Positions 8,484-18,126 of a DNA stretch of 64,000 nt are shown one piece after another. A program made the position numbers and the translations under genes. The first letter of the stretch is position 1; every line of letters starts with the position of its first letter. Source of the DNA: Hyphomicrobiales bacterium (GTDB lineage Bacteria; Pseudomonadota; Alphaproteobacteria; Rhizobiales; Xanthobacteraceae); contig JAFKKN010000007.1 in NCBI GenBank assembly GCA_017305535.1, positions 124,001-188,000 on the forward strand, in the 5' to 3' direction. The notes under the pieces are model-generated. The model was not told where the DNA came from. It did not search any database and saw only the letters and a program-made list of their open reading frames with translations.

Positions 8484-9314
8484 TTAGCCGTCCTTCAGCA
8501 GGCCGAGACTGGTGAAGAGGTGTCGGATATGCCCGACATAATGGGCGAACTCGGCTGTTTCACGGACCGCGAGATGTCGCGGTCGCGGCAGATCGATATC
8601 GATCACCTCGATGATCCTGCCGGGATTGCGGTCCATCATCACCACCCGGTCGGACAGGAAGATGGCTTCGGCGATGCCATGGGTGACGAACGCCACGGTC
8701 TTGCGCGTGTCCTGCCAGATGCGGGCCAGTTCCAGATTCAGATCGTCGCGGGTCATGGCATCGAGGGCGCCGAACGGTTCGTCCATCAGCAGCAGGTCGG
8801 GGTCGCACAACAGAGCGCGGCAGATCGCGGCGCGCTGCCGCATTCCGCCTGACAGTTCCCACGGATGGCGATCCTCGTATCCCTTCAAGCCGAAGCGCCA
8901 CAACAGCTGCAACGCGCGTTCGCGTACCGATGCCGTGGGGATGTGAGCGAATTCCGCGGTGATCAACACGTTGTCGAGCACCGTCCGCCAGTCCAGCAGA
9001 ACGTCGCGCTGAAACACCATGCCGAGACGATCCGGTGGTCCGCTCAAGGGCTTGCCCTGAACCTGAATCTGTCCCGACGTCGGCTTCTCAAGCCCCGCGA
9101 TGCACTTGAGCAGGGTGGACTTGCCACAGCCGCTGGGGCCGAGGATCGAAATGAATTCGCCTCCGCGAATGTCGAGATCGATTCCTTCGAGGGCGTGCAC
9201 GGCGCCCTTCAGCGAGCCGTATGATTTTCCAACCTGGCGGATTGCGACGTAGGCAGCTTCCGCGATCGGGTGAGGGGGCCGGTCCGGCCCCGCAGCCATC
9301 CCGTTCGTTGTCAT
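8484..9314 (-). CDS. ABC transporter ATP-binding protein, NitT/TauT (SsuB/TauB) type
   Basis: A 276-residue ABC ATPase. Walker A GPSGCGKST is at residues 59-67, the Q-loop at MVFQRDVLLDWRTV, the signature LSGGMRQR near 160, Walker B LLLMDEPFGALD near 178, and the H-loop at FVTHG. It energises the adjacent permease. I start at ATG 9314, 16 bases after the binding-protein stop. A start at 9347 would overlap that gene by 17 bases and cannot be ruled out. Confidence 0.9.
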   Translation of the reverse strand: MTTNGMAAGPDRPPHPIAEAAYVAIRQVGKSYGSLKGAVHALEGIDLDIRGGEFISILGPSGCGKSTLLKCIAGLEKPTSGQIQVQGKPLSGPPDRLGMVFQRDVLLDWRTVLDNVLITAEFAHIPTASVRERALQLLWRFGLKGYEDRHPWELSGGMRQRAAICRALLCDPDLLLMDEPFGALDAMTRDDLNLELARIWQDTRKTVAFVTHGIAEAIFLSDRVVMMDRNPGRIIEVIDIDLPRPRHLAVRETAEFAHYVGHIRHLFTSLGLLKDG

Positions 9315-9330
9315 TGCGCCATCCGCCGCG

Positions 9331-10341
9331 TCAATCGATGAAAGCATTGGTGAAATAATCCGAGGCTTTCCATCCTGGTTGAATCACCTTGGCTTTCTCC
9401 ATCACCTTCAGCGCCTTGTTCCAATCTTCCTCGGCTTGCCAGCCGATCGGCTTACCCTTGGTGGCTGGCGTATCGAAGAATTTGATGGTCAGCTTGATCT
9501 GCTCGATCAGCACATTGCGGTCCAGCTTGGCGCCGGGACGCTGATGGATCATGGCGTCCGCGCCCTCGGCCTCGTGGCCGTCGCGCAAGTAAGCCCATGC
9601 CTTCTGCTGGATGTTCACCAGCTTCTTCAGGGCGCCCTTGCGGGCCTCCAGCGTATCGTCGCGAACAATCAGTCCGTAGCTCGGAAAGAACACGCCTGCA
9701 TCCTCGGCGAGCACCGACTTGGATGGGCGCGAGGCCTCCGCGACCGGCAATGCCGACGGATCCGTGGACATCAGGCCGTCCGCGCGCTTCGTCGTATAAG
9801 TACCCCATAGCGCGGCCGGGTCGACGAACAGGATGTTCGCGGTCTTGCGGTCGAGCCCGCCCTGTTCCAGCCAGTAGTCGATGAACGGAGCCCAGGGGCT
9901 GGCGGCAAACACGACAAGGGTCTTGCCCTTGAAGTCCTGCACCTTCGCGATTGGAGAGTCGCGGTCGACCAGCACCGAGAGGTCCGTGCGACGCCCCCAT
10001 CCGGCGATACCCTTGACCGTCGCGCCGTTCGCTCGCGCTTGCGGTAGCAACCCGAGCTGAACCTGTCCGACATCGACCTGTTTGGCGTTGACGAGTTGCA
10101 GGGTATTGCCGGAGCCACGGCCATCCTGAATATCGACATCAAGGCCGGCTTCCTTGAACCATCCCTTGTCCTGCGCCAGATGCAGCGCGGCCTGTACGCC
10201 CCAGGGCGAGAAATCAAGGCGAACCGACAGCTTTTCCTGCTGGGCATGCGCCGGAGCGGACAGCCACGCGCCTCCCAGGAGCGTCAGTGCCAGCAACAAG
10301 CCGCGTCCCGGCCCGATTCCGCTTATGCGACCCGCGAACAT
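9331..10341 (-). CDS. Periplasmic substrate-binding protein, NitT/TauT family
   Basis: A 336-residue exported binding protein. The Sec signal peptide is clear: a hydrophobic core GLLLALTLLGGAWLS followed by an AHAQQ cleavage region. The mature part opens LSVRLDFSPWGVQAALHLAQ, typical of the NMT1/SsuA-like family. The start at 10341 has a very strong ribosome site (AGGGGGAGGA) just upstream; a longer frame to 10398 has none. It is first gene of the importer operon and divergent from hyuA. The ligand is unknown; NMT1-like proteins often bind pyrimidine-like or sulfonate ligands. Confidence 0.9.
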   Translation of the reverse strand: MFAGRISGIGPGRGLLLALTLLGGAWLSAPAHAQQEKLSVRLDFSPWGVQAALHLAQDKGWFKEAGLDVDIQDGRGSGNTLQLVNAKQVDVGQVQLGLLPQARANGATVKGIAGWGRRTDLSVLVDRDSPIAKVQDFKGKTLVVFAASPWAPFIDYWLEQGGLDRKTANILFVDPAALWGTYTTKRADGLMSTDPSALPVAEASRPSKSVLAEDAGVFFPSYGLIVRDDTLEARKGALKKLVNIQQKAWAYLRDGHEAEGADAMIHQRPGAKLDRNVLIEQIKLTIKFFDTPATKGKPIGWQAEEDWNKALKVMEKAKVIQPGWKASDYFTNAFID

Positions 10342-10463
10342 TTCATCCTCCCCCTTATTTTCTATTTGATAGACTATACAGTCCAATACGGGTTGCAAGA
10401 TTTTTTTCGCAATCTCCTATTTTCAAGCCGAATGAATGCATTCTTGACGAGGAGGAAGCTATG

Positions 10464-10481
10464 TACTAACCAATTAGTACA
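10464..10481. promoter_or_regulatory. Perfect palindrome GTACTAA-N4-TTAGTAC in the importer/hyuA divergent region
   Basis: Seven-base perfect arms with a CCAA spacer lie 23 bases before the hyuA start, within the 160-bp AT-rich divergent region. A second partial symmetry, GACTATACAGTC, lies nearer the binding-protein gene at about 10370-10382. Both could be regulator sites. No adjacent regulator is assigned; the TetR gene at 15492 is the nearest candidate. Confidence 0.55.
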
Positions 10482-10503
10482 ATAAGAATTTTGGGAGAAT
10501 GTG

Positions 10504-12627
10504 GTGAAAGCCCCTGTTTCCGCAGCCTCTTCGCGTGGCGCGCGCATCGGTGTCGATATTGGCGGCACCTTCACCGACCTCGCATTGATCGATCATTCGG
10601 GGCGCGTTGTTCACCGCAAGATTTCATCAAGTCCGGCCGCGCCGGAGGCGGCTGTGCTTGAAGGTGTGACCGCCATCATCGCCGATGCGGGGCTGGCCGC
10701 GGCCGACATCGTCGAGGTCGTCCATGGCACGACGGTCGGTTCGAATACGTTGCTGCAAAAGGTTGGTGCCGCGACCGGTCTGATCACCACGCGCGGGTTT
10801 CGCGACGTGCTTGAGATCGGGCGCCTGCGCACGCCGGGCATGTTCGACTTGCAGTGGGAGAAGCCGGAAGCGCTGGTGCCGCGCAGGCTCCGGCTCGAAG
10901 TCACGGAACGTATGCGCTTCGACGGCAGCGTGTTGACGCCGCTTGACGAAGACGATCTGCGCGCCGCCGTCGATCAGCTTGCCGCCGCCGATGTGGCCTC
11001 GATCGCGATCTGTTTCCTCAATAGCTATCGCAATCCCGTGCATGAGCGTCGCGCGGAAGAATTGATCGCGACGTGGTATCCCGAGATCAAGGTGACGAGT
11101 TCCGTTTCGGTGTTGCCGGAAGCCAAGGAATACGAGCGGACCAGCACCACGGTGGTCAACGCTTATGTCCGCCCGGTGCTCGAACAGTATTTGTCGCGGT
11201 TGGAAAGCGGTCTCGCGCGCATCGGCGTCGATGCGCCGCTGCTGGTTTGCAATTCCAACGGCGCGCTTGCCTCGTCGCAGACCGCGCGTGAGAAGCCGGT
11301 GTTCTTCATCTCGTCGGGGCGAGCTGCGGGTGTGGTCGGCGGTGCCCGGCTGGGCGATTCCGTCGATACGCGCAATCTTGTGGTGTTCGACATGGGCGGC
11401 ACAACGGCGTCGGCGTCGCTCGTTCAGGACGGCGAGTTGATCCGCGTCAGCGAATATGAATTCCGTGCCGGAATCTCGACGCCAAGTCGCTTCATCAAGG
11501 CCGGCGGCTACATGATGAGCGTTCCCGCGGTCGATGTCGCGGAAGTGGGCTCCGGCGCGGGTTCGATCGCTTACGTGGATGGCGGAGGGTTGATGCGGGT
11601 CGGCCCGATCTCCGCCGGCGCCGATCCCGGCCCGGCCTGCTACGGCAGCGGTGGCGACAAGCCCACCGTTACCGACGCCAATCTGCTGCTCGGCTATTTG
11701 CCGCCGGTGCTGGCTGGCGGCTCCCGAACCCTGGATGTGGAATCGGCGAGGCGTGCGATCGATCGCGCCTTCGGCGGTTCGCTCGGCCTGTCTGCTGAAC
11801 TTGCCGCCTTCGGCATCCGTGAAGTGGTGAACGCCAACATGGCCCGCACCATCCGCGCCGTTACGGTGGAGCGTGGCGTTGATCCTCGGGAGTTCACGCT
11901 GGTTGCCATCGGCGGTTCGGGCCCCGCCCACGCCGTCGATATCGCGCGATTGCTGTCGATGCCGCGCATTCTGGTTCCGGCGTCCCCGGGGGTGTTCACC
12001 GCGATGGGAATGCTGGCGGGTGACGTCGAGCGTTACTTCATTCGCGCCTTTGTTGGCCCCCTGGAGGCGCTCGATCTCGACGCAGCCAGGACGATCTTGA
12101 CTGAACTCGAGTCCGACGCGCGCGATGCGCTCCGCGCCGAGGGCATCGCCGATGCCGAGATGGTGATCACGCCGGAAATCGATATGCGCTTCCGCGGTCA
12201 GGAGTTGTCGCTCGCTATTCCGTTCACCGCCGACGGCGGCATCGAAAAACTGCGCGACGCGTTTCTTGCTGCCTATCAGGCCGTCTACAGTTACTCATCG
12301 TCGGATACAGTGGAAACCGTCAGCCTGCGGGTGATCGGCCAGGGAATCCGGCAAGGGAAGCTGGACTTCCGCGCCATCCGTCATCAGGCCGCGGACGCCA
12401 AACCGAAGTCGCGACGCACGGTCTATTTCGGCGGCACTCACGGCCATGTCGAAACTCCGATCTATGATCGTCTGGCGCTGCCGCCGCGCCTCGTGGGGCC
12501 GGCGATTCTCGAAGGCGCCGACGCCACCGTGGTCATTCCGCCGGAGACGGTCGCGACCGTCGATGCCAGCCTCAACGTGCTGATCCACCTCGTTGACACC
12601 CCTTCCGATGAGACGTTGCCGTCATGA
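10504..12627 (+). CDS. hyuA: Hydantoinase/5-oxoprolinase family subunit A
   Basis: A 707-residue HyuA-type protein of the acetone carboxylase/hydantoinase/oxoprolinase family, which uses ATP to open cyclic amides. The N-terminal ASKHA-like nucleotide motif IGVDIGGTFTDLALID is at about residues 14-30. VVHGTTVGSNTLLQKVGA and the second phosphate motif VVFDMGGTTASASLV (about 296) follow. GTG at 10501 and GTG at 10504 are both possible; GGGAGA at 10493-10498 fits 10504 better. The stop overlaps the hyuB start (ATGA), so the two subunits are made together. The substrate, whether hydantoin, oxoproline or another lactam, cannot be read from the sequence. Confidence 0.92.
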   Translation: MKAPVSAASSRGARIGVDIGGTFTDLALIDHSGRVVHRKISSSPAAPEAAVLEGVTAIIADAGLAAADIVEVVHGTTVGSNTLLQKVGAATGLITTRGFRDVLEIGRLRTPGMFDLQWEKPEALVPRRLRLEVTERMRFDGSVLTPLDEDDLRAAVDQLAAADVASIAICFLNSYRNPVHERRAEELIATWYPEIKVTSSVSVLPEAKEYERTSTTVVNAYVRPVLEQYLSRLESGLARIGVDAPLLVCNSNGALASSQTAREKPVFFISSGRAAGVVGGARLGDSVDTRNLVVFDMGGTTASASLVQDGELIRVSEYEFRAGISTPSRFIKAGGYMMSVPAVDVAEVGSGAGSIAYVDGGGLMRVGPISAGADPGPACYGSGGDKPTVTDANLLLGYLPPVLAGGSRTLDVESARRAIDRAFGGSLGLSAELAAFGIREVVNANMARTIRAVTVERGVDPREFTLVAIGGSGPAHAVDIARLLSMPRILVPASPGVFTAMGMLAGDVERYFIRAFVGPLEALDLDAARTILTELESDARDALRAEGIADAEMVITPEIDMRFRGQELSLAIPFTADGGIEKLRDAFLAAYQAVYSYSSSDTVETVSLRVIGQGIRQGKLDFRAIRHQAADAKPKSRRTVYFGGTHGHVETPIYDRLALPPRLVGPAILEGADATVVIPPETVATVDASLNVLIHLVDTPSDETLPS

Positions 12628-14378
12628 CCCAGTCCAATAACTCGCAGCACCAATCCAAGCTCGATCCCGTGACCTTCGCGGTGCTCAAGAGTGCATTCGA
12701 ATCCATCGTCGATGACATGGCCTATACAGTGATGCGCACGGCGCGCTCTCCCATCGTTCGGGACGTGCTCGACTACTCTACGACCATGTGCGACGCAAAG
12801 GGACGAATTCTGGCGCAGGCGAAGACAGTTGCGTTGCATCTCGGCGCCGTACCCGATGCGATGGAAGCGCTTCAGCGTCATTACGGCAATGACTTGCATC
12901 CCGGCGACGTCATTATTTTTAATGACCCCTATGACGGCGGAATGCATCTGCCGGACATTTTCATGTTCAAACCGATTTTCGCCGGGCCTCATCTGCTGGG
13001 CTTTGCCGTGGTGATCTGCCACCACTGCGATGTCGGCGGTCGCGTGCCGGGATCGAACGCCAGCGACTCGACCGAGATTTTCCAGGAAGGCTTGCGGATT
13101 CCGCCGCTCAAGCTGTTCGACCGCGGCGTTCGCAACAAGACCCTGTTCGACATCATCGCCAAGAACGTGCGCCTGCCCGATCTGGTGATCGGCGACCTCG
13201 AGGCGCAGCTTGCGACCTGCGCGCTCGGCGAACGCGAGTTCGTGCGGCTGGTCGGCAAATACGGTGTCGACGTTCTCGAGGGCTTTATCGTGGATCTGCT
13301 CGACTACGGCGAGCGGCTGACGCGCAAAGCCTTCGCGGCATGGCCGGATGGCACCTATCGCTTCACCGATTATATCGACGGCGATGGTTTCGACGAATCC
13401 GCCATTCCGATCGAGGTCGCCATCACCGTGATGGGCGACCACATCAAGGTCGATTTCGAGGGTTCATCGCCGCAGGTGCGCGGTGCGATCAATTCGACGC
13501 TGTCTTTCACCAAATCCGCGACCTATCTCGCGGTGCGTTGCGTGCTCGATAGCGATGTCCCGAACAATGCCGGTGTCTATCGTTGCATTGACGTCTCGGC
13601 CCCCAAGGGGTCGGTGCTCAATCCCGAATTTCCGGCGCCCGTCGCCGCGCGTGCGCTGACTGGTTACCGGGTTGCCGATACGGTCCTCGGCGCGCTCTCG
13701 CGCATCGTGCCGGAGCGCGCGGTGGCGGCCGGAGAGGGCGGCAATTCCGTGGTTTGCCTTGGTGGATATGACAAGACCACGCGCGAACCGTTCATTCTGG
13801 TCGACATGATCAACGGCGCGCTCGGCGCGCGCGCCACCAGGGACGGCATCGATGCGATCACCAACCCGTCGCAGAACATGTCGAATATGCCGGTGGAAAT
13901 TCTTGAGGCAACCTATCCGCTGCTGATCGAGGAATATTCGCTGCGCGAGGATTCCTGCGGGGCAGGCCGGCAACGCGGCGGGCTCGGAATTATCCGGCAA
14001 TATCGGTTCCTTGCCGACGAAGCCATTCTGCAATTGCGCTCCGATCGTTATGAGCACCGGCCTTATGGTTTGTTCGGCGGTGGTGAAGCCGCACCCTCAC
14101 GCAACCTGCTCAGTACGGGCGGCAACTTCGAACTGTTACCAAGCAAGGTCACGCGAACGGTGCATCGCGACACCGTGATCCGTCACGAGCAAGCCGGCGG
14201 GGGAGGCTATGGCGATCCGATGACGCGTCCGGCCGCCGCCGTGCTTGCCGACGTGCTGGATGGAAAAATTTCAGTTCCCTATGCCCGCAGCGGTTTCGGC
14301 GTCGTGGTTCGCGACGGCGCCGTCGATGAACAGGCGACCGCGCGGCTGCGTGCCGAGCACGTGGGAGCGCCGGCATGA
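12624..14378 (+). CDS. hyuB: Hydantoinase B/oxoprolinase family subunit B
   Basis: A 584-residue HyuB-type partner of the upstream HyuA. Characteristic blocks are [20 protein letters not shown] near the start, [17 protein letters not shown] at about residue 93, and the C-terminal [11 protein letters not shown] segment near 527. Full family length. Four-base overlaps with both neighbours indicate a tightly coupled hyuA-hyuB-TIM barrel operon. The pair should form the catalytic heteromer of an ATP-dependent cyclic-amide hydrolase. Confidence 0.92.
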   Translation: MTQSNNSQHQSKLDPVTFAVLKSAFESIVDDMAYTVMRTARSPIVRDVLDYSTTMCDAKGRILAQAKTVALHLGAVPDAMEALQRHYGNDLHPGDVIIFNDPYDGGMHLPDIFMFKPIFAGPHLLGFAVVICHHCDVGGRVPGSNASDSTEIFQEGLRIPPLKLFDRGVRNKTLFDIIAKNVRLPDLVIGDLEAQLATCALGEREFVRLVGKYGVDVLEGFIVDLLDYGERLTRKAFAAWPDGTYRFTDYIDGDGFDESAIPIEVAITVMGDHIKVDFEGSSPQVRGAINSTLSFTKSATYLAVRCVLDSDVPNNAGVYRCIDVSAPKGSVLNPEFPAPVAARALTGYRVADTVLGALSRIVPERAVAAGEGGNSVVCLGGYDKTTREPFILVDMINGALGARATRDGIDAITNPSQNMSNMPVEILEATYPLLIEEYSLREDSCGAGRQRGGLGIIRQYRFLADEAILQLRSDRYEHRPYGLFGGGEAAPSRNLLSTGGNFELLPSKVTRTVHRDTVIRHEQAGGGGYGDPMTRPAAAVLADVLDGKISVPYARSGFGVVVRDGAVDEQATARLRAEHVGAPA

Positions 14379-15244
14379 GCGATCTGTCGCGCTTCGCCAT
14401 CAATCAGATCACCACCAAGACTCTGTCGCTCGAAACAGCGGTGGAAACCTATGCGCGGCATGGCGTCGGCGGCATTGGCGTATGGATGGATTATCTCGAC
14501 GCCGCTGGCATCGCGGCCGGAGCCAAGCGGATTCGCGATGCCGGGCTGTTCGTGCCGTGCCTTTGCACCAGCGCCTGGGTCAACCTGACCGATCCCTCGG
14601 CCTATCGTGCCGCTCTGGAAGAAAATCGACGGCGGCTTGACGCCGCTGCCGCGATTGGAGCGCCGACGCTGGTGATCGTGCCCGGCAGTCTGGCGACGGG
14701 CGAGCGTGATCTTGTCGCCGCGCGGCGGCGGGTCGAGGACGCGCTGGCCGAACTGTTGCCTTATGCGCTTGCCGCTGGTGTGAAGGTCGGTCTCGAGCCG
14801 CTGCATCCGATGTTCGCCGGTGATCGCTCGTGCCTCAACACCTTCGCTCAGTGTCTCGATTTGTGCGAGCGTCTCGGCGAGGGGACGGGACTGGTGGCGG
14901 ATGTCTATCATTGCTGGTGGGATCCCGAATTCCCGCAAGGACTCGTTGCCGCCGGGGCGGAGCGATTGCTGACCTTTCACCTGTCGGACTGGCTGACGCC
15001 GACCCGCGATGTTTATCAGGATCGCGGAATGGTGGGCGACGGCGTGATCGACCATGCCTATTACCGCGACCTGCTGGACCGGATCGGTTACGATGGACCG
15101 ATCGAGATCGAGATCTTTTCCAAGCTGGATTGGTGGCAGCGCGGTGGCGACGAAACTGTTCGGGTCTGCGTCGAGCGGTGCGCACCGCTGGTCGCGCGCC
15201 GTGTTGGCCAGGATTCACCGACCGTGGCGGCTGTTCGCGCGTGA
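14375..15244 (+). CDS. Sugar phosphate isomerase/epimerase-like TIM-barrel protein
   Basis: A 289-residue AP_endonuc_2-type (xylose-isomerase-like) TIM barrel. Conserved acidic and His residues typical of the divalent-metal site are seen in VGLEPLHPMFAGDRS, LVADVYHCWW, LTFHLSDWL and PIEIEIFS. Members isomerise or epimerise sugars, hydroxypyruvate-type acids or inositol intermediates. It overlaps hyuB by four bases, so it acts in the same pathway, possibly on a keto or amino acid product of ring opening. The reaction is not predictable from sequence alone. Confidence 0.82.
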   Translation: MSDLSRFAINQITTKTLSLETAVETYARHGVGGIGVWMDYLDAAGIAAGAKRIRDAGLFVPCLCTSAWVNLTDPSAYRAALEENRRRLDAAAAIGAPTLVIVPGSLATGERDLVAARRRVEDALAELLPYALAAGVKVGLEPLHPMFAGDRSCLNTFAQCLDLCERLGEGTGLVADVYHCWWDPEFPQGLVAAGAERLLTFHLSDWLTPTRDVYQDRGMVGDGVIDHAYYRDLLDRIGYDGPIEIEIFSKLDWWQRGGDETVRVCVERCAPLVARRVGQDSPTVAAVRA

Positions 15245-15491
15245 TTGGTTGAGCGTCCGGCTCTGAGGCGATCCACCATATCCGCTGGGTATGGTTTTGC
15301 TTTTCGATGCCTTCGTCATCGGGCGCGTCGGTCGTCATAAGTAAGCAGACCGTCGAAAATTCCCGGATCGGGCGTTGCGATGAGCTTGATCGCGAATTCC
15401 ATGGACTATGAAAAGATTATAGACTGACTTGTGCCACCCCCGATGGCGATTCGGTGGGGCCGATTTTTCGAGAAAGGATTGCTTCGCAGAT

Positions 15492-16172
15492 ATGTCCAAG
15501 TCTCCGAGCGCGAAGCCACGGATACGCAATGCGCGGCAGACCCAAGACAAAATTCTTGCCGCCGCGCACGCGGAATTCGCGCGCAAGGGCTATGAAGGCG
15601 CGCGTGTCGATGCCATCGCCAATCGTGCGAAAGTCAGCAAGAACCTGCTCTATCATTATTTTCGTTCGAAGGAGGAGCTCTACATTCGGGCGCTCGAACG
15701 GACCTATGCGACGTTGAGGCGGCGACAGAACGAAGTCTCTCTGGTTGGTCTTGATCCGATCGAAGCCATGCGCCTGTTGTGCGAGAGCACGTTTCAGACC
15801 TTCATCGACGATCCGACGGTCATCTCGATGTTGAACACCGAGAACCTCCATCGCGGCAAATACATCACGAAATCGCACACGATTTTCCCGCTCTATAACG
15901 ATCTCGGTGTGCTGCTGAACAATATCTTGCAGCAGGGCGTCAAGCGTGGCGTTTTCCGCGACGATATCGATCCGATCGACCTCTATATCTCGATTTCCTC
16001 GCTCGGTTACTTCTACCTGTCCAATCGGTATACGCTGTCGCTGCTCTTCGATCGGGATCTCATGCGGCCCGACACCCTCGAACGCCGCAAGGCGCATATC
16101 GTCGACGTCATTCTGTCCTACCTGACGTTTGGACTGAAGAATGCGACGGTTTCCTCCTCGTCAGTCCCGTGA
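15492..16172 (+). CDS. TetR/AcrR-family transcriptional regulator
   Basis: A 226-residue regulator. The N-terminal TetR helix-turn-helix spans about residues 13-60 (DKILAAAHAEFARKGYEG, then VSKNLLYHYFRSKEELY), followed by a helical ligand domain with a TetR_C-type segment (LYISISSLGYFYLSNRYT). The start at 15492 is chosen by homology; AAAGGA lies 13 bases upstream, a slightly long spacing. It follows the hyu operon on the same strand with a 247-bp gap, and it is the best candidate regulator for hyuABC and the divergent importer. A CTAT-N9-ATAG symmetry at about 15405-15421 could be its own operator. Confidence 0.87.
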   Translation: MSKSPSAKPRIRNARQTQDKILAAAHAEFARKGYEGARVDAIANRAKVSKNLLYHYFRSKEELYIRALERTYATLRRRQNEVSLVGLDPIEAMRLLCESTFQTFIDDPTVISMLNTENLHRGKYITKSHTIFPLYNDLGVLLNNILQQGVKRGVFRDDIDPIDLYISISSLGYFYLSNRYTLSLLFDRDLMRPDTLERRKAHIVDVILSYLTFGLKNATVSSSSVP

Positions 16173-16353
16173 GGCGAGTCGAGGGCGTCGTCGAAGAAGG
16201 TACCCCGGCAAGGCTGGCCTTTGCGAGGAAGCCGGGGCAGCCTTGTCGATCCACGGCAGCCTGATGATAGGTTTGTTGTCCTTCGCGGCGCAGAAAAGTT
16301 TAACGTATTTATATTCTATAGTTCCAGATAACGTCGGTGCAGTTGACCCGGTG

Positions 16354-16381
16354 ACATCCTCAGTCTTCAAGATGAGGATGT
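16354..16381. promoter_or_regulatory. Perfect 9-bp inverted repeat before a TetR gene
   Basis: Arms ACATCCTCA and TGAGGATGT around a 10-base spacer end 24 bases before the TetR start at 16406. It may be an autoregulatory operator or a 5' leader hairpin. No poly-T follows, so a terminator is less likely. Confidence 0.5.
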
Positions 16382-16405
16382 GATTCTGCAACAATTCAGG
16401 TGCTT

Positions 16406-17101
16406 ATGCGCAGTCCCCGAAATGATCTATCCAAAACTCTCACCCCAAAGAAGGCCGCCAAGGCAAAGTCGCAGCGCTCGGTCGCTCAGAAACCCAAGCC
16501 GCGCACCAATCGTGAGAGCCGTGAGGATAGTGTCGACCGCATCTACCATTCGGCGCTGCGGTTGTTTGTTCAGCAGGGATATCGTTCGACATCGATCGAT
16601 CAAATCGCGGCGGGAGCCGGGCTGACCAAGGGTGGCGTCTACTTTTACATTTCGAAGAAGGAGCATCTGATGGCACAGATGCTCGATGAAATCGCCGGTC
16701 GTTACATCGATGCGGTGATTGCCGAGATTGAGGCCAGGAAGCTGACGGCGCAGGAGCGTCTGGTGGCGTTCATGCATTCGCAGGTGTCGTTTGCGCTGGA
16801 GTGCCCGGAGGAGGTCATGTTGCTCGTCATGTCCTCCGTCGAGTTCTCGAAAAGCGACGATATGCTCACGAAGAAGATCGATGTGATCTATGAGCGGATG
16901 CGCAAGTTCGTTGTGCAGACGATCGAGGAAGGGCTGGCCAACAAGGTTTTCAAGACGAAGCTGCATCCCTACGCGGCCGCGTCGTTTTACGTCGCGACCC
17001 ACGACGGAATGATGCTGGAATGGTATCGTCGCGCGGCGCAGATTGACGGCCCGGAGCTGGTGCGAGTTTTCCGCGAGGCTTTCCTGGGCGTGCTGTCCTA
17101 G
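16406..17101 (+). CDS. TetR/AcrR-family transcriptional regulator
   Basis: A 231-residue TetR regulator with a basic N-terminal tail (about 35 residues rich in K/R), an HTH at about 38-85 (DRIYHSALRLFVQQGYRSTS, then LTKGGVYFYISKKEHL) and a ligand domain ending FYVATHDGMMLEWYR. That last segment recurs in the TetR encoded at 34635-35351 (FYVAAHDGMMLEWYR), so the two are paralogues. ATG 16406 is preferred over the in-frame GTG at 16400. It is convergent with the LysR gene. Its targets are not evident; the Liv block flanked by the two paralogues is a reasonable guess. Confidence 0.87.
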   Translation: MRSPRNDLSKTLTPKKAAKAKSQRSVAQKPKPRTNRESREDSVDRIYHSALRLFVQQGYRSTSIDQIAAGAGLTKGGVYFYISKKEHLMAQMLDEIAGRYIDAVIAEIEARKLTAQERLVAFMHSQVSFALECPEEVMLLVMSSVEFSKSDDMLTKKIDVIYERMRKFVVQTIEEGLANKVFKTKLHPYAAASFYVATHDGMMLEWYRRAAQIDGPELVRVFREAFLGVLS

Positions 17102-17217
17102 GGCTTTCGTCGTTCATCGGCGAGGCGAAGGAATCCGGATTTTTTGTTTGATGCCCGCTCTTCACGCGGACCGCCATCGTTTCCGTTCGTCGCCTCAAGC
17201 GCTCGTCGCGGTTTAAG

Positions 17218-18114
17218 CTAGACGGAGGCGTTGCTGCCTTCTTTTTGCAGGTAGTCGATGAATTTCCGCTCGGCCTCGGAGAGTGTCTTGCCGGGCGTCC
17301 AGGCGAGGCCGAGATCGAGAGAAGGGAGCTTGTCCGCGAGCGCGCGCGATTCGACACGGCCGCCATCGAGTGACCACGGGCGATAGACCAGATGCGCGAG
17401 AATCGTGACGGCTTCGCCGGTAGCGACGATGCCGCGCACGGCTTCCATCGAGGATGTACTGAGGACGACTTTCGGCTTCACCTTCAAATAGCCCCGCGCC
17501 GCGACAGGGGCTTCGTCTGACGCGAATTGCACATAGGTTTCGTCGCGCAGGTCCTGTAACGAAATCTTCGATAGGCGATTCAAGCGATGCCCGCTGGAAA
17601 GCCACAGCGTGCGTGGCGAGCGCATCAGCATCCGGTAACGCAGGTTATGCCTGCGCGAGAGATTGGAAACGATGACCAGTGCGAGGTCGATACCACCACC
17701 GTGAAGCGCTTCTTCCAGTTCGGAGCGCTCCATTTCGATCAGGTTGAAGACGACATTGGGATAGGCGCGGCGGAAGCGCGCCAGATTGGGCAACAGGTAA
17801 TAGCCGACGCCGGTATAGGTCACGCCGAGACGAATGCTGCCGGTGGTCTGTGCTTCCTTGTTCGTCATCGAGTTCATCGCATCGACGATGTTCGCCTCGA
17901 TGTTCCGCGCGTGGTGAAGGAATTTGTGACCGTCCTGGGTCAGTTCGATTCCGCCGACGCGACGGCGGATCAACGATATGCCGAGTTGCGCCTCCAGTTC
18001 CTTGATCGCCACCGTGACCGCCGACTGCGAGATGCCTAGGCTCGTGGCCGCGGCGGAAACCTTCTCCGTCTCGGCGGCGGCGACGAAATAGCGGATTTGT
18101 TTCAGTGTCAGCAT
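17218..18114 (-). CDS. LysR-family transcriptional regulator
   Basis: A 298-residue LTTR. The N-terminal winged HTH begins MLTLKQIRYFVAAAETEKVS and contains the recognition helix LGISQSAVTVAIKELE (about residues 26-41). A periplasmic-binding-protein-like effector domain follows from about 90. I start at ATG 18114; an upstream frame to 18177 would cover the operator. It is divergent from a FAD oxidoreductase gene with a T-N11-A site between them, the classical LTTR arrangement. Confidence 0.9.
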   Translation of the reverse strand: MLTLKQIRYFVAAAETEKVSAAATSLGISQSAVTVAIKELEAQLGISLIRRRVGGIELTQDGHKFLHHARNIEANIVDAMNSMTNKEAQTTGSIRLGVTYTGVGYYLLPNLARFRRAYPNVVFNLIEMERSELEEALHGGGIDLALVIVSNLSRRHNLRYRMLMRSPRTLWLSSGHRLNRLSKISLQDLRDETYVQFASDEAPVAARGYLKVKPKVVLSTSSMEAVRGIVATGEAVTILAHLVYRPWSLDGGRVESRALADKLPSLDLGLAWTPGKTLSEAERKFIDYLQKEGSNASV

Positions 18115-18126
18115 ATTAGGATTTCG

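Noticed and set aside
10627-11931. 434-residue minus-strand open frame over hyuA
   Set aside because: Shadow frame with repetitive Arg/His content; hyuA is intact on the other strand.
17102-17217. AATCCGGATT followed by a T-run between convergent TetR and LysR genes as a terminator
   Set aside because: The symmetry has no loop and only five base pairs, too short for a convincing rho-independent terminator.
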